Source: Isoetes taiwanensis
Taxonomy: Eukaryota; Streptophyta; Lycopodiopsida; Isoetales; Isoetaceae
DNA length: 64,000 nt
Assembly: GCA_021234155.1 (NCBI GenBank)
Contig: JAJEKV010000205.1
Span: 477,501 to 541,500 of the forward strand
Reading direction: 5' to 3'
Within the stretch, counting starts at the first letter, position 1; every line of letters begins with the position of its first letter. The notes beneath the pieces were generated by a model. The model ran no database searches. It saw nothing but the letters and a program-made list of their open reading frames with translations, and had not been told where the DNA came from. Position numbers and translations under genes: made by a program. Positions 33,209-42,395 of the stretch are shown here, piece after piece.

Positions 33209-34048
33209 GACAATGCTGTCCTCAGCATTGCGCTAAGGTGACGAACCTACCTTATACCTGCAACAAAACAACATGTCATAACCTTTAATTTAGCTTAGCA
33301 ATCAAGTTTTATTAGTTCAAGTCAAAATTTTAGGCTATATTTGTACTTATACAAAATTATATAGCCTTAACAATTATTTCTTATAATAATTCAAACTACT
33401 ATTATAAGAGTTATTAGGGTTCATAATCTAATTATGGCTCCCCTATCTCCTAAATGCTTGGCGGCTCCTCGTTGAAGTCCTCCTTCTACTTGCCTGCAAA
33501 AGGAGCACATTACGTTAGTTTAGTTAATAATTTGTGGTTTTAGGGGACCACCCCCCTTACCTCCTTGAGCCGAACTACTGGCTCAAGGTTGTCCTACTAC
33601 CTTGCCCAAGATCATGGCCCTTTCGGATTTGAGCTTAGGGATCATTTAAGATGTTCCCATCATTGCCCATGATCGAGTGCTACCTTGTACACGATCCCCC
33701 CGGATCGAGTACACCCCAGTGCATCATGCCCCGAGGGTTTCAGCTAGGGAACGTCTCACGATCCCATCATCGCGCATGATCACTTAAGCTTCACCATGAC
33801 CCTCCTACGGCCAGGTGTGCGTATCCCGCATCGTGGCATAGAGATCATCCGATCGATGTCCCATCATCGCCCACTATGCCTCATTCCTCACTCACATGAC
33901 CCTAATGGTCATGCGCACCTATTGGTGCGTGTGGCCTAGAGAATGCCCTAAAGGCGTATCCCATCATCGCCCACACGATCCAAGGTTCTGGCACATGCAC
34001 CCTCCTAACTAGAATGCATGCGCCAGGCTCAAAGCTAACTACAACATA
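33209..34048. other. Chromovirus 3' untranslated region with repeated CCCATCATCGCCCA motif
   Basis: No ORF. Four copies of a motif like CCCATCATCGCCCAYGAT occur at about 33653-33673, 33763-33780, 33859-33875 and 33959-33976, spaced about 100 bp. Confidence 0.55.
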
Positions 34049-34309
34049 CTAGCTAACCACCTGGCAAGTCGGGGTCGACCAAGCTGGGAGGCGACTTCGC
34101 CCATCAAACTCCTTCATAAACTCTGGGTATTGCTTCTCCAAATCCTGCTTCAATACCCACGTCGCGTCTTCCACGGGTAAGTGCTTCCACTTAACCAAAT
34201 ATTGGAGGAATTGAGACCTCCTAGTCTTCTTGAATGACTTATCAAGAAGCAACTCAGGCACTATTTCCACTTGCTCCTCCGTCATTTCCAACAAGGTTGG
34301 AGTATCCAA
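34049..34309 (-). CDS. Chromodomain of the inner chromovirus
   Basis: An 86-codon frame with VEIVPELLLDKSFKKTRRS, then FLQYLVKWKHLPVEDATWV and LEKQYPEFMKEF. The sequence YLVKWKxLPxEDATWE-like, flanked by an N-terminal strand and a C-terminal helix, is a classical chromodomain behind integrase. It shows two of the three aromatic cage positions expected (Tyr/Trp in YLVKW; Trp in ATW). Group-I type chromodomains of this kind can bind methylated H3 lysine 9. It is probably the C-terminus of the Pol polyprotein; frame breaks separate it from the integrase. Confidence 0.85.
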   Translation of the reverse strand: MDTPTLLEMTEEQVEIVPELLLDKSFKKTRRSQFLQYLVKWKHLPVEDATWVLKQDLEKQYPEFMKEFDGRSRLPAWSTPTCQVVS

Positions 34310-34735
34310 AACCTCCTCAGGGTTAGGATTGTGCCTTTTTAATAAACTTACGTGGAAGACCTTGTGAACCTTAAGATGGGTGGAAGATCCAACTTATAGG
34401 CTTGAGAGCCCTCTCTCTAAAAATCTTGAACGCCCAGCCCACCTAGGGGCAAGCTTCTTGCAGCTCCCAATCCATGCCTTGGCTTGCTTCACCTTGATCT
34501 TCAACCAAGCGGTATCTCCCACCTTAAACTCCCTTACACGTCCCTGTGCTTGTTGGCTACACTCTTACGCCGACTTCTTGCCAATAAATAACCCCTTACT
34601 TCCTCTACTAGGCCGCATATCCCCTAACATCTGTTGGGACACTTCTACCTTGGACAATGGATTGTGCGGTATCAGGGGGGTTAAGCACGGTAGCCGTAGT
34701 TCACCATGAAAGGCGACATCCGAGATGACTCTCGC
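34310..34735 (-). pseudogene. Integrase C-terminal region, broken
   Basis: Reading frames shift several times between the integrase core (34736) and the chromodomain. Fragments of the GPY/F-type region can be seen (minus-strand HLKVHKVFHVSL-like wording near 34330-34380). No single open frame. Confidence 0.5.
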
Positions 34736-35240
34736 TTAATCTTTGTTGTAGCGTAATTCCACCAAGTGAATGTACTCATCCCACTTGACCGCTTTGTTCC
34801 ACACATAGCTTCGAAGCATGTCCTCAACGATCCGATTGGTCCTTTCCGTCTGGCCATCTGTTTGAGGATGATACGCCGTACTCATGGAGAGCTTCGTCTG
34901 GATGGTGCTAAAGAGATCCTGCCAAAAGGCACTCATGAACTTAGAATCTCTATCAGATATTATCTCCCGAGGCATGCCATGGAGTCTAAAAATCTCTCTT
35001 ACGAATAACTTGGCAGTGTCTAATGCGGTGTTCGTTGCGTCTTGCAAGGCACGAAATGTGCCATCTTAGATAACTTATCTCTCGACAACCATCAATGCAT
35101 CTTTGCCTCGAAGAGTTCTAGGGAGTCCCGTGATGAAATCCATGCTTATGACCTCCCACTTTGCATTTGGCACCCCAATGGCTCTAAAGCACCGGAATCG
35201 CAGATTGTTTCGCGCTTTGGTTGGCTGACACATAGCGGCA
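34736..35240 (-). pseudogene. Integrase core of the inner chromovirus
   Basis: The piece at 35240-35070 reads AKWEVISMDFITGLPR with the first catalytic Asp, then breaks. The piece at 35047-34736 has FRLHGMPREIISDRDSKF with the second Asp, and STAYHPQTDGQTERTN with the catalytic Glu, ending LVELRYNKD. All three catalytic residues of the DDE triad can therefore be seen, but not in one open frame. Confidence 0.85.
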
Positions 35241-36158
35241 ATCCCGAATATATGCAGCTATCGCCTCTTCATTCGGCCGTAAGTAACTACTTGAATCTTG
35301 AAATAGGTCTTCATGAAGCCAAGATGCCCCGCTATTGGGCTGTTATGTGTGTCATGAAGAATTAACTTCCCTTACCCCGAAGATTCGGGCACACACAACT
35401 TATGCTTGTGGTACAACAAAGTTGCCTTCCTTTTTAAAATGCTTGAAGGCTTCCCCGCTCCTTGTCCATTACGGCTTCCTTTGAGAGGCTTTCCCACACC
35501 TCCTTGAAGTCCACATCGGTTGGCAAGGACTCCTCAATCTTCTTGCCAAACTCACCAAAAAGAGTGGAAATCGCATTACAATGCGCCCTTGTCTGAAATG
35601 GCCTCCTAGAGAGGGCATCTCGCTACAACATTAAGCTTACCGGGCTTATATATAATATCAAAATCGTATTCCTCAAGGAATTCCATCCACCTCCTTTGCC
35701 TTAAGTTGAGGAGTGGTGGGTGAAAAGATCTTGAAGGCTCGTGATCGTAAGAGATCTAATCAAACTTCCTTCCCCCAAATAATGCCTCCATATCCTCAAT
35801 GCCCCGACAATGGCTAGGAGCTCCTGATCATGGGTTGGGTAGCGTTCTCGGCGTCGTTCATCTTCTTTGAGTCGTAGGCGACTACCCTTCCTTCTTGCAT
35901 CAAGGCGCCTCTGTTGCTATCTTGCTTGCATCTGTTGCTATCAACTTATCCTTACTCGGATCCGGGAGAACAAGCACCTTTGGTGTTGTTAAAGGCCTCT
36001 TTAAGCTTCTCAAAAGAAGCTTGGACTTTCTCTAACCAATGGCTAGCCCAATCCTTAATCTTCTTGGCCTTAGTGAGGTCCCGCTGGAGGGGACGCCCAC
36101 TTAGCAAAGTCCTTCACGAACTTTTCAGAGTATCCCCGCCAACCCGAAAGCTTCTTAC
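35241..36158 (-). pseudogene. RNase H and integrase N-terminus, broken
   Basis: Translation in shifting minus frames shows [15 protein letters not shown] and EEVDFKEVWE-like wording of the gypsy RNase H/tether end, and pieces of the zinc-binding domain. Frequent frame changes prevent a continuous ORF. Confidence 0.6.
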
Positions 36159-36794
36159 TTACGCCACATTCCTTGGAGCTGGCCAATCAACTATTGCCTC
36201 AATCTTAGATGGATCTCGTGGAGATTCCCCGGATGTTACTACATGCCCCAAGTACTCCACCCAGGCACATTTGAAGTGGCACTTAGAGAGCTTCCCATAC
36301 AACCGATGACGTCTCAACTTCTCCAACACTTTCCCCGAGGTGCCGACAATGCTCTTCAAGGGACTTGTCAGATTAGGATGTAGATCGAAGAAGACAATAA
36401 CAAACTCATCCAAGAAGTCTCTGAAGATATCGTTCATGAGGCGCATAAACGTTGCGGGAGCGTTCGACAATCCAAAGGGCATTACTGTAAACTCAAAATG
36501 ACCATACCGCGTTCTGAAAGCGGTCTTATGGATGTCCTCTTCCTTTATTCTTATCTGATGGTATCCTGATCTTAAATCAATCTTAGAGAATACCTTTGCT
36601 CCTTGTAGCTGATCCATTAGGTCATCCGCCCTTGGCAATGCATACTTATTCTTTATAAATGCGCTTATTGAGTCGGGGCGATAGTCTATGCACATTCTTA
36701 AGCTCCCATCTTTCTTCTTGACAAAGAGTATAGGTGCTCCGGAAGGAGACACACTTGCTCTTATAAATCCAAGCTCGAGCAATTTCTGCGGCAT
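36159..36794 (-). pseudogene. Reverse transcriptase of the inner chromovirus
   Basis: A 211-codon frame with [37 protein letters not shown], then [17 protein letters not shown] (first catalytic Asp) and [20 protein letters not shown]. The metal-binding DD motif expected after DEFVIVFFD is garbled: the next residues are LHPN. The frame recovers to typical wording ([28 protein letters not shown]), as if by compensating small indels. Ty3/gypsy type is certain; activity of this copy as written is not expected. Confidence 0.9.
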
Positions 36795-37068
36795 TTGTTT
36801 CTTGAGCTCGTCAACTCGGGATGCTCATTCTATATGGCGCCTTCTTGGTCGAAACCGATCCGGAGCCAATGTGATCTCACATTCCACACCCTATAAGGAA
36901 AGTGCTTGGGATTTCATCCGGAAATACATCCTGAATACGAAATAAGCCTTGCTATCGCTTTTGGGTACTGATTTCCCTTTGTGTCACTTCCATCACCTTT
37001 TCGGCTCAACTGATTCCATCCTCAAGATGTAATCCACCTTATTCCTTTCTATACTCTTCCTTTTCGCT
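36795..37068 (-). pseudogene. Protease-RT linker, broken
   Basis: No open frame; sense-strand wording such as CEITLAPDRF and RMSIPSxxE-like pieces is consistent with the linker before the RT domain. Confidence 0.4.
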
Positions 37069-37380
37069 TCAAAGAAATACACCGCATAGGGATTCTAGCT
37101 TCTTACCTTTCACTATCAACTTGCTGCCGTCTGGTGCCGTCATGGAGACTTCATTCCGGTCGCAATCAATCATGGCTTTGGCTGGCTTCAAAAATTCCAT
37201 TCCCACTATAAGATCATACCTTCCAATATCCATGACTTCTGCTCCCATCGGCCACTTGGCCCCACTAAGGTCTATGTCAAAGGTGATCCTCCTCCCCTTA
37301 GTGTGCCGAATGGCGCCGTTTGCCATAGCTACTGGCCTTGGCTTAGACTTCAATACCTTGTTCTTCATTAGAGCAGCCAA
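37069..37380 (-). pseudogene. Aspartic protease region of the inner chromovirus
   Basis: 103 codons. VMDIGRYDLIVGMEFLKPAK matches the C-terminal half of retrotransposon proteases, where YDxILGMDWL is usual; DCDRNEVSM follows. The catalytic DT/SG triad should lie upstream and is not visible in this frame, so the domain is incomplete as written. Confidence 0.7.
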
Positions 37381-38288
37381 TCTAGGAGATGCAAAATTAT
37401 GAGAGCTACGTATCTATGAGGACTACATAAGGATTACTATCTATGATCCCATCACCGCAATGTGGTTAGTGATTCTCTATCTCATCGACTCAATGTTTGC
37501 ACATATGTGACACTCACCATCTATGAAGTCGTGGGCCCTCCTGGTTCATCGTCCTAAATAAAACTCGTTGGGGAGTCCCAATCCAAGAGTTACGCCAAAA
37601 GCCGATTTGCATGACTAATGGACAATCATGTAATCACGTGCCCGGCCGGAAGCACACGGAAGCATAACTTCTTCTCAATGCATTCCTCTCTTTTCCTTCT
37701 CATTGTCTAGGAGGCGGCTTAAGAGCACTTCCCCGATGCATTCTCGTGGCTTACGGTCCCCAAAAGCTTTGCTCTTATCCTTACCTTCGGGCTGGCTCCT
37801 CGATGGTGTAGGCTGGCGATTGCTTACCCCGATATTGTCCCCGATCGCCTCGAACTCTTACCCACGAAGGTTTTTGCTTCTCTGCTTTGGAGTTCTTTGG
37901 TGCCTCTTCCAAACTTATAGCTTTATCTTGGCCCTGCAGAATCGACCTTGGGTTGATTGCTCTAACAAGCCTCTTGATATTCATTGTTCAACCCCTCAAT
38001 ATAGGTGTCCTTTGCTTGCCTTTTCGATACTCGGGACATGAAGTCTAAGTCTCATGAATTCTTCAGATACTTAGCCATCGATAAGGTACCCCGATTCAAC
38101 TGTAAAAGCGCTGAATCTGTCTACTAGTATGAGACCTCGGCACATAGTGCTTGCGGAAAGCCTTCTTTGAAGGTCTTAAAACACGCAATTATTCCTCTTG
38201 ACTTGTTGGACTTAGCATATCCCTTCCACCGGATCCTTGCCGGTCCAATAAGGTTAGTCTGTAACAACTTTCCCTATGTCCTTGTCCT
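37381..38288 (-). pseudogene. Gag C-terminal region, broken
   Basis: Sense-strand open pieces (for example 37984-37781) are basic and polar (SLEEAPKNSKAEKQKPSWVR) and suit the end of Gag. Stops separate them. I did not find a clear CCHC zinc knuckle. Confidence 0.45.
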
Positions 38289-38798
38289 TCATACCGTATG
38301 AGTTGCCAAATTCTTCCATTTCATCAAGCCATGCTTGACCTCCATGCGACTGTCTTTTTCTGGCCGGCCCAGCTTCCTTGTCTTCCACACATTGCTCATA
38401 GCACTATCCACCTTTTTCTGATAGTCATCCGTCTTTCTTGCCCTTTTTCTTGCCTTAGCTGTGTCAGACTCACTGTCGGAGCTAGAGCTGTCGTCACTGG
38501 AAGAACTATCTGATGAGCTGGAACTAGATGATGATGGACTCCTGGTTCTCCTTCTTCGTCTCTTGTCCCTGACGTTGCCGTGGTTGCCCTCCCCTTCTTG
38601 CTGAGGGGCTTCGTCACCACCCGGAACACAAGGTGGAGGCGGAGGACCATCTTCCTGTGCATTCATGAGAGGTGTCGCCCAGTTGATGAGGTGTTGCATC
38701 TGATTCCTCATCTGTACCAACCTTGCATTAACTGCCTCTGGTGACATATCCCGCTCAAAGTCTTCCCCGCTCTCTAGAACAAGTTCCTTGGTACCCAA
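38289..38798 (-). CDS. Gag-like N-terminal ORF of the inner chromovirus
   Basis: 169 codons, from an ATG at 38798. It begins MGTKELVLESGEDFERDMSP, with a helical segment VNARLVQMRNQMQHLINW, then a Pro/Gly-rich part, a basic run (DKRRRRRTRS), a long poly-Ser/Asp stretch (residues about 88-110) and a second basic part (KARKRARKTDDYQKK). The layout (helical N-terminus, low-complexity linker ahead of protease) and position point to Gag. The Ser/Asp/Arg-rich linker is unusual and could bind nucleic acid or be phosphorylated. It ends at a stop in a region of frame breaks. Confidence 0.55.
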   Translation of the reverse strand: MGTKELVLESGEDFERDMSPEAVNARLVQMRNQMQHLINWATPLMNAQEDGPPPPPCVPGGDEAPQQEGEGNHGNVRDKRRRRRTRSPSSSSSSSSDSSSSDDSSSSDSESDTAKARKRARKTDDYQKKVDSAMSNVWKTRKLGRPEKDSRMEVKHGLMKWKNLATHTV

Positions 38799-39446
38799 TT
38801 GCGTGGTGGGGTCTTGGTCCCGAGACCACGACTTGAGTTCCCTTGTCGCAAGTATTGATCATTAATACGTGTTATTAAGTTAGGCAATGATCATTTTTGC
38901 TTACAATTAAATTGTTGTTAGCCACGAAAGAAATCATATGAAAACTTCATTTATAAGTCAACATCATAGTAGTACATTAATTAGTATATAGGAATACATT
39001 TAATAGACTTCATGATAATACTTAAGAAAGAATTACAATATACTTAAATCTTATGAGACAATTCTTCCATCAATGATGTCGCTTGAAGAAGTTCTTGATT
39101 TTCTTGTATCTTTGTGCCCTTTCCCATGTTACCGCGGATGATACGGGCCCGACCCTCCCTCTAATGCTCTTGCCACTGTGGGTGCCGGTAGTTCAGTGCG
39201 ATTGCCGCTACCAGCGACAAGTCGCGCATCTCCGAGGTGGCCTTGCGAAGTCGAGGGCGTGAAGTGCTACTTGCTCTCTTAAAGAGTATAACATGGTCCA
39301 TTCAGACATCTACCTTGGCGTCTTTGCCCAAACCACCAAAAGCTATAAGGGCGCCACCGATTCTTCACCTCTTGGGCTGAACTCCTTGTGAAAGACTATC
39401 ATCGACCTTGGCTAAGGCGGGAAGATAGTACACGAGTGATTTACCC
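38799..39446. other. Spacer upstream of gag in the inner chromovirus
   Basis: AT-rich centre (38860-39060) and no ORF in the sense strand. It may hold the leader of gag. Confidence 0.4.
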
Positions 39447-39749
39447 CTATGTGGCCCCGTGGCTCCGATTGCCTTTCCCTGCCCACTGCCTGAAGCGATA
39501 TCTATTCTTTGTAAGATCTTCGTGGTCCCTCCACATTGTTGCTGCGTTTTCTAGATTAATGCTACTAGATGCCTCGCGCATGCTCATGGAGCGGACTGGT
39601 CGGCTCGAACTTGGGCCCCTTCCCGGCTTGTACAACCTGCTTTGGATCTCCTGAAATTCCTCCTCTGGAATGTCGGGTTCTTTATTCTTTGAAACATCCG
39701 CCTTTATCTGGCGGGTATGCTTGGATATCCGACATGGTTTCCCCTGCAT
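39447..39749 (-). CDS. Unknown ORF of the inner chromovirus, piece 3
   Basis: 100 codons, polar and basic (ISKHTRQIKADVSKNKEPD, LYKPGRGPSSSRPVRSMSMR). It overlaps the end of the ORF at 39682-40230 in another frame and may be its continuation after a frame break. Confidence 0.35.
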   Translation of the reverse strand: MQGKPCRISKHTRQIKADVSKNKEPDIPEEEFQEIQSRLYKPGRGPSSSRPVRSMSMREASSSINLENAATMWRDHEDLTKNRYRFRQWAGKGNRSHGAT

Positions 39750-40230
39750 AGGAATGTCGCTCGGCTACCTCCCTCGGGATCTCCTGATAGGAGTAGTCGA
39801 TGAAGTCGCTACCCTGTTCTTGTGCCATTAGTCCTAGGAGCTCGTCTATCCTGAGGTTCTCCTCTTGGCAATAGGGAAGGTTAAGGACGTCGGTGGCGAA
39901 TATATACTCTTCTCCGTCAATGATCACTGGGGTGAGGGCCGTGATACCTATTGGCGGTTCGAAGTCTCGCCTTAGCCCCTCGTGTTGCTGAGCTATACGC
40001 CTCTCCATCCTTCTTGCCTCGCTTATCTCCCATCTTGGGTTCTCTTCCTCTTCTTCCTCATAGTCCTGCTCGATCTGCAGTCTAGGTGCTTCTGATGTAG
40101 AGCCATGGTATTCGTATTGCGCTGTTTCGATCTCGAGGATACCTATCTGCTGCCTTCGAGTGTCGAGAGGAGCTAAATCAAGGGTTGAATGGGGCCTCCT
40201 GGTTGGTTGGTTGACCGCCCTGTCTTGCAT
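39682..40230 (-). CDS. Unknown acidic ORF of the inner chromovirus, piece 2
   Basis: 182 codons from an ATG. It is polar and acidic (QDYEEEEEENPRWEISEARR) with a more ordered part, LRRDFEPPIGITALTPVIID and GEEYIFATDVLNLPYC, then ELLGLMAQEQGSDFIDYSY. I recognise no domain. It starts 8 bp after the stop of the ORF at 40239-40589, in a different frame, so both may be one protein. It lies between the H3 region and gag, where ordinary chromoviruses have nothing. Confidence 0.45.
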   Translation of the reverse strand: MQDRAVNQPTRRPHSTLDLAPLDTRRQQIGILEIETAQYEYHGSTSEAPRLQIEQDYEEEEEENPRWEISEARRMERRIAQQHEGLRRDFEPPIGITALTPVIIDGEEYIFATDVLNLPYCQEENLRIDELLGLMAQEQGSDFIDYSYQEIPREVAERHSYAGETMSDIQAYPPDKGGCFKE

Positions 40231-40238
40231 GAATAAGG

Positions 40239-40589
40239 CTAAAAGTCACCTGGTTTGAGACCGTACCTATGCCTATGATGCTTACAGGTCATGTAGTCTG
40301 GCATGTTTCTGGTTCTATCCCACAACCTACTCTTGCCCCTGGATCCCCCACCTATGGCTTGGGCAAGGGTGTCTAAGGAGACCCATTTCCCCCCCCTAGG
40401 TGGCAAAGTCGACCTCCCGGGTAAAATGAGTCGATCATATTGACAAATGATGTCGGTGTAGTAAGGAGTTTCAGTTGGGGTGGCGTGGAGATCAAAGAGA
40501 TGATCAAAGACATGAAAGGCTTGCTCAGCAGGAAAATCACGAATGTGATTGGAATCATTGTACCATCTAACAAAGTTTGATGGTGCCAT
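40239..40589 (-). CDS. Unknown ORF of the inner chromovirus, piece 1
   Basis: 116 codons from an ATG. It has a folded-looking composition rich in aromatics, His and Arg: MAPSNFVRWYNDSNHIRDFP, EQAFHVFDHLFDLHAT, YYTDIICQYDRLILPGR, WVSLDTLAQAIGGG, CKHHRHRYGLKPGDF. I do not recognise the family. The Cys/His cluster near the end might bind metal. It is the first ORF after the two stem-loops that follow the H3-like region. Confidence 0.48.
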   Translation of the reverse strand: MAPSNFVRWYNDSNHIRDFPAEQAFHVFDHLFDLHATPTETPYYTDIICQYDRLILPGRSTLPPRGGKWVSLDTLAQAIGGGSRGKSRLWDRTRNMPDYMTCKHHRHRYGLKPGDF

Positions 40590-40893
40590 TGAGCAGAGAT
40601 GGCTGTGAAGAGAGGAAAAAAAAATGGCTGATGGAAATAAGTAGGGAGCTAGAAAATCGCCAAAGGGGGTGGGAGCACTTTTGATGGGGAGAAAATGACA
40701 AATGAGGCCCCTTTTTATAGACTAGGGGTGCCTCGGGTTCCGTGCACAAAGGTTCTTGATGGGAAAGACTCCAAATCTATGGCCTTGGGTGTCCAAATGA
40801 GCTACCATGAAGTGCAATTCTAAACAAAACAAGGCAAGAAACACTACATGGCAGTTTGTTGGGTCAAATTTGGTCAAGTTAGGCAAATTCTGG

Positions 40894-40972
40894 CGAAATC
40901 GGGTGGGTGGCTACGGATGGGGTCTGCGTCATTGGCCAGACGACGCATTTTCGGTGACGGGACCCGATTTCG
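40894..40972. other. Stem-loop a in the H3-element
   Basis: CGAAATCGGGT at 40894-40904 and its perfect complement ACCCGATTTCG at 40962-40972 bound a 57-nt interior that includes GGATGGGGTCTGCGTC and a CGTC/GACG pairing. It is a diverged copy of stem-loop b at 41098-41174. Confidence 0.8.
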
Positions 40973-41097
40973 GGTTATTTCAACCTTTAGGAAAAATTTT
41001 AGGGTGTTAGAAGATGCTAATATGACTTTCTAGCATGATTCTGACTTAATTAGCAACTTTTATTACTTAATTTGGACATGAATTAGCTAAAATTTGG

Positions 41098-41174
41098 CGA
41101 AATCGGGTGGCGTCGCGCGGATGGGGTCTGCGTCGCGGGCGCAGGCGCATTCGGCGCGACGGGACCCGATTTCG
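41098..41174. other. Stem-loop b in the H3-element
   Basis: CGAAATCGGGT at 41098-41108 and ACCCGATTTCG at 41164-41174 form an 11-bp stem. Inside it CGTCGCGC (41111-41118) pairs perfectly with GCGCGACG (41154-41161). It is very GC-rich in AT-rich surroundings. It begins about 125 bp after the stop of the H3-like ORF in the sense strand. Confidence 0.85.
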
Positions 41175-41300
41175 GTTCCTTTTAAAAATTTTTTTCTAAT
41201 TTCCTTTTCCTATTTAATTACTTAAACATGTTTTTACACCTACTTTATATTTATTGCACAGTTTTACACAAAACTTTATATTTATAGGAAAATAATTACA

Positions 41301-42395
41301 TTAGTTTGACAAAATTGCATCCTCAAGGGCGTTCCTTGCGGACGGCGCCAAGTGGATGTCCTTGGGCATGAGGGTCACCCTCTTCGCGTGGATCGCGCAG
41401 AGGTTCCCTTCCTCAAACAACTGGGTGAGCTCGGCCTCAGCGGCCACTTGCAACACCCGAGTTGTAAGGGACGTCACCCTATAGTCGGTGACGAACTCCG
41501 CCATCACCTCCCGCATAAGCCGCTCAAACGGCGCCTTCCTAATCAGGAGATTAGTGCACTGTTGAAAGTGCTTAATCTCCCGAAAAACTCGGGCGTGCGG
41601 GGAATTAGGTCCATGGTGGACCTTCTTGGGCTTCTTCGGGGGCGTGGCGGCGGCGGCTTTTTGGTTCTTTGGCGGCGGCCCCCCCTTTGTCCATTGGGCG
41701 TTACGCGGCAATACCAATCATTATACCTCGTCCGGCCCGGCGAAGGTATTCTTAGTATGCCTTGGGCTGCTTGGTAAAGCGGTCCTCCTTCAAGGCGAAG
41801 GCTTCGCTTCGCCATATACCTTCTTTACCACCTTAGGTGGCTCAGGCCCACCTGGGTAAGGTGGTCTTGGGTCCGCCTCTTCCTCCTGCTCTTCTTCCTC
41901 CTCCTCCACTTCTTCCACCTGCTCCTCCTCCCGGCGGGGAGGCTCCTCAATAATGACGGTTGTAGGGGGACCGTCGTTTCTTCTTTTTTGTCCTCGCTCT
42001 CTGCCGCCTCGGCTCCTCCTCCGCTCCCTCTTCCTCCTTGCTGCCCCTCTCCTCTGCCCACTCGGTGACCTTCTCCTTGCCCTTTTTTTTCTTGGGCACA
42101 AGGCCCCCGGGCCGATCCACTGGCTTTGGACTGCTCCTCCTCCTGCTCTTCCACTCCGGTGTCTGTGGCCCCGAAGTGGCGAGATTCGTCGGTTCTTTGC
42201 GTTCCTGCCGACGAGGGGCTGCTCTCGGCATCGTGATAGGTGCCGCCGGCTGGCTTTGGTAGGGGGAAGCTCCTCTTCCCCCCCTTCTTGGGCGGAGGTG
42301 CTCGGGATCTTCTTCACATGGCCTGGCCGCTAGGTTAAGCCATCGAGTGTGGGTGCCTGTCCTGGCTTCCTGTAGGTCTGTTTGGTCCTGGCCAT
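41301..42395 (-). CDS. Retrotransposon-encoded histone H3-like protein (long-tailed)
   Basis: The sense-strand ATG at 42395 opens with [10 protein letters not shown], matching the canonical H3 tail at A1-T6, R8 and K9. A TAG follows codon 21 in this frame. Next comes a linker of about 200 codons, first basic then strongly acidic ([14 protein letters not shown]), readable only by changing frame. The end (open frame 41717-41301, 138 codons) is an H3 histone fold: [45 protein letters not shown] and [16 protein letters not shown], plus a 14-residue C-terminal extension. Loop 1 has the canonical H3 length, without the extra residues of plant CENH3. No introns. It lies between primer site and gag, on the coding strand of the element. 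The full span would be about 364 codons. Breaks may be decay or sequence errors. Confidence 0.88.

Noticed and set aside
41301-41717. Could the histone fold be a CENH3 (centromeric H3)?
   Set aside because: Loop 1 has the length of canonical H3 and the LLIRKxPFxRLxREV and IHAKRVTxMPKDI blocks are closer to canonical H3. The N-terminus ARTKQT also fits H3 better than CENH3.
41352-42333. Long plus-strand ORFs opposite the H3-like region
   Set aside because: They are GC-rich antisense shadows of the charged linker and histone fold; they contain only Leu/Pro/Ser/Arg-rich wording.
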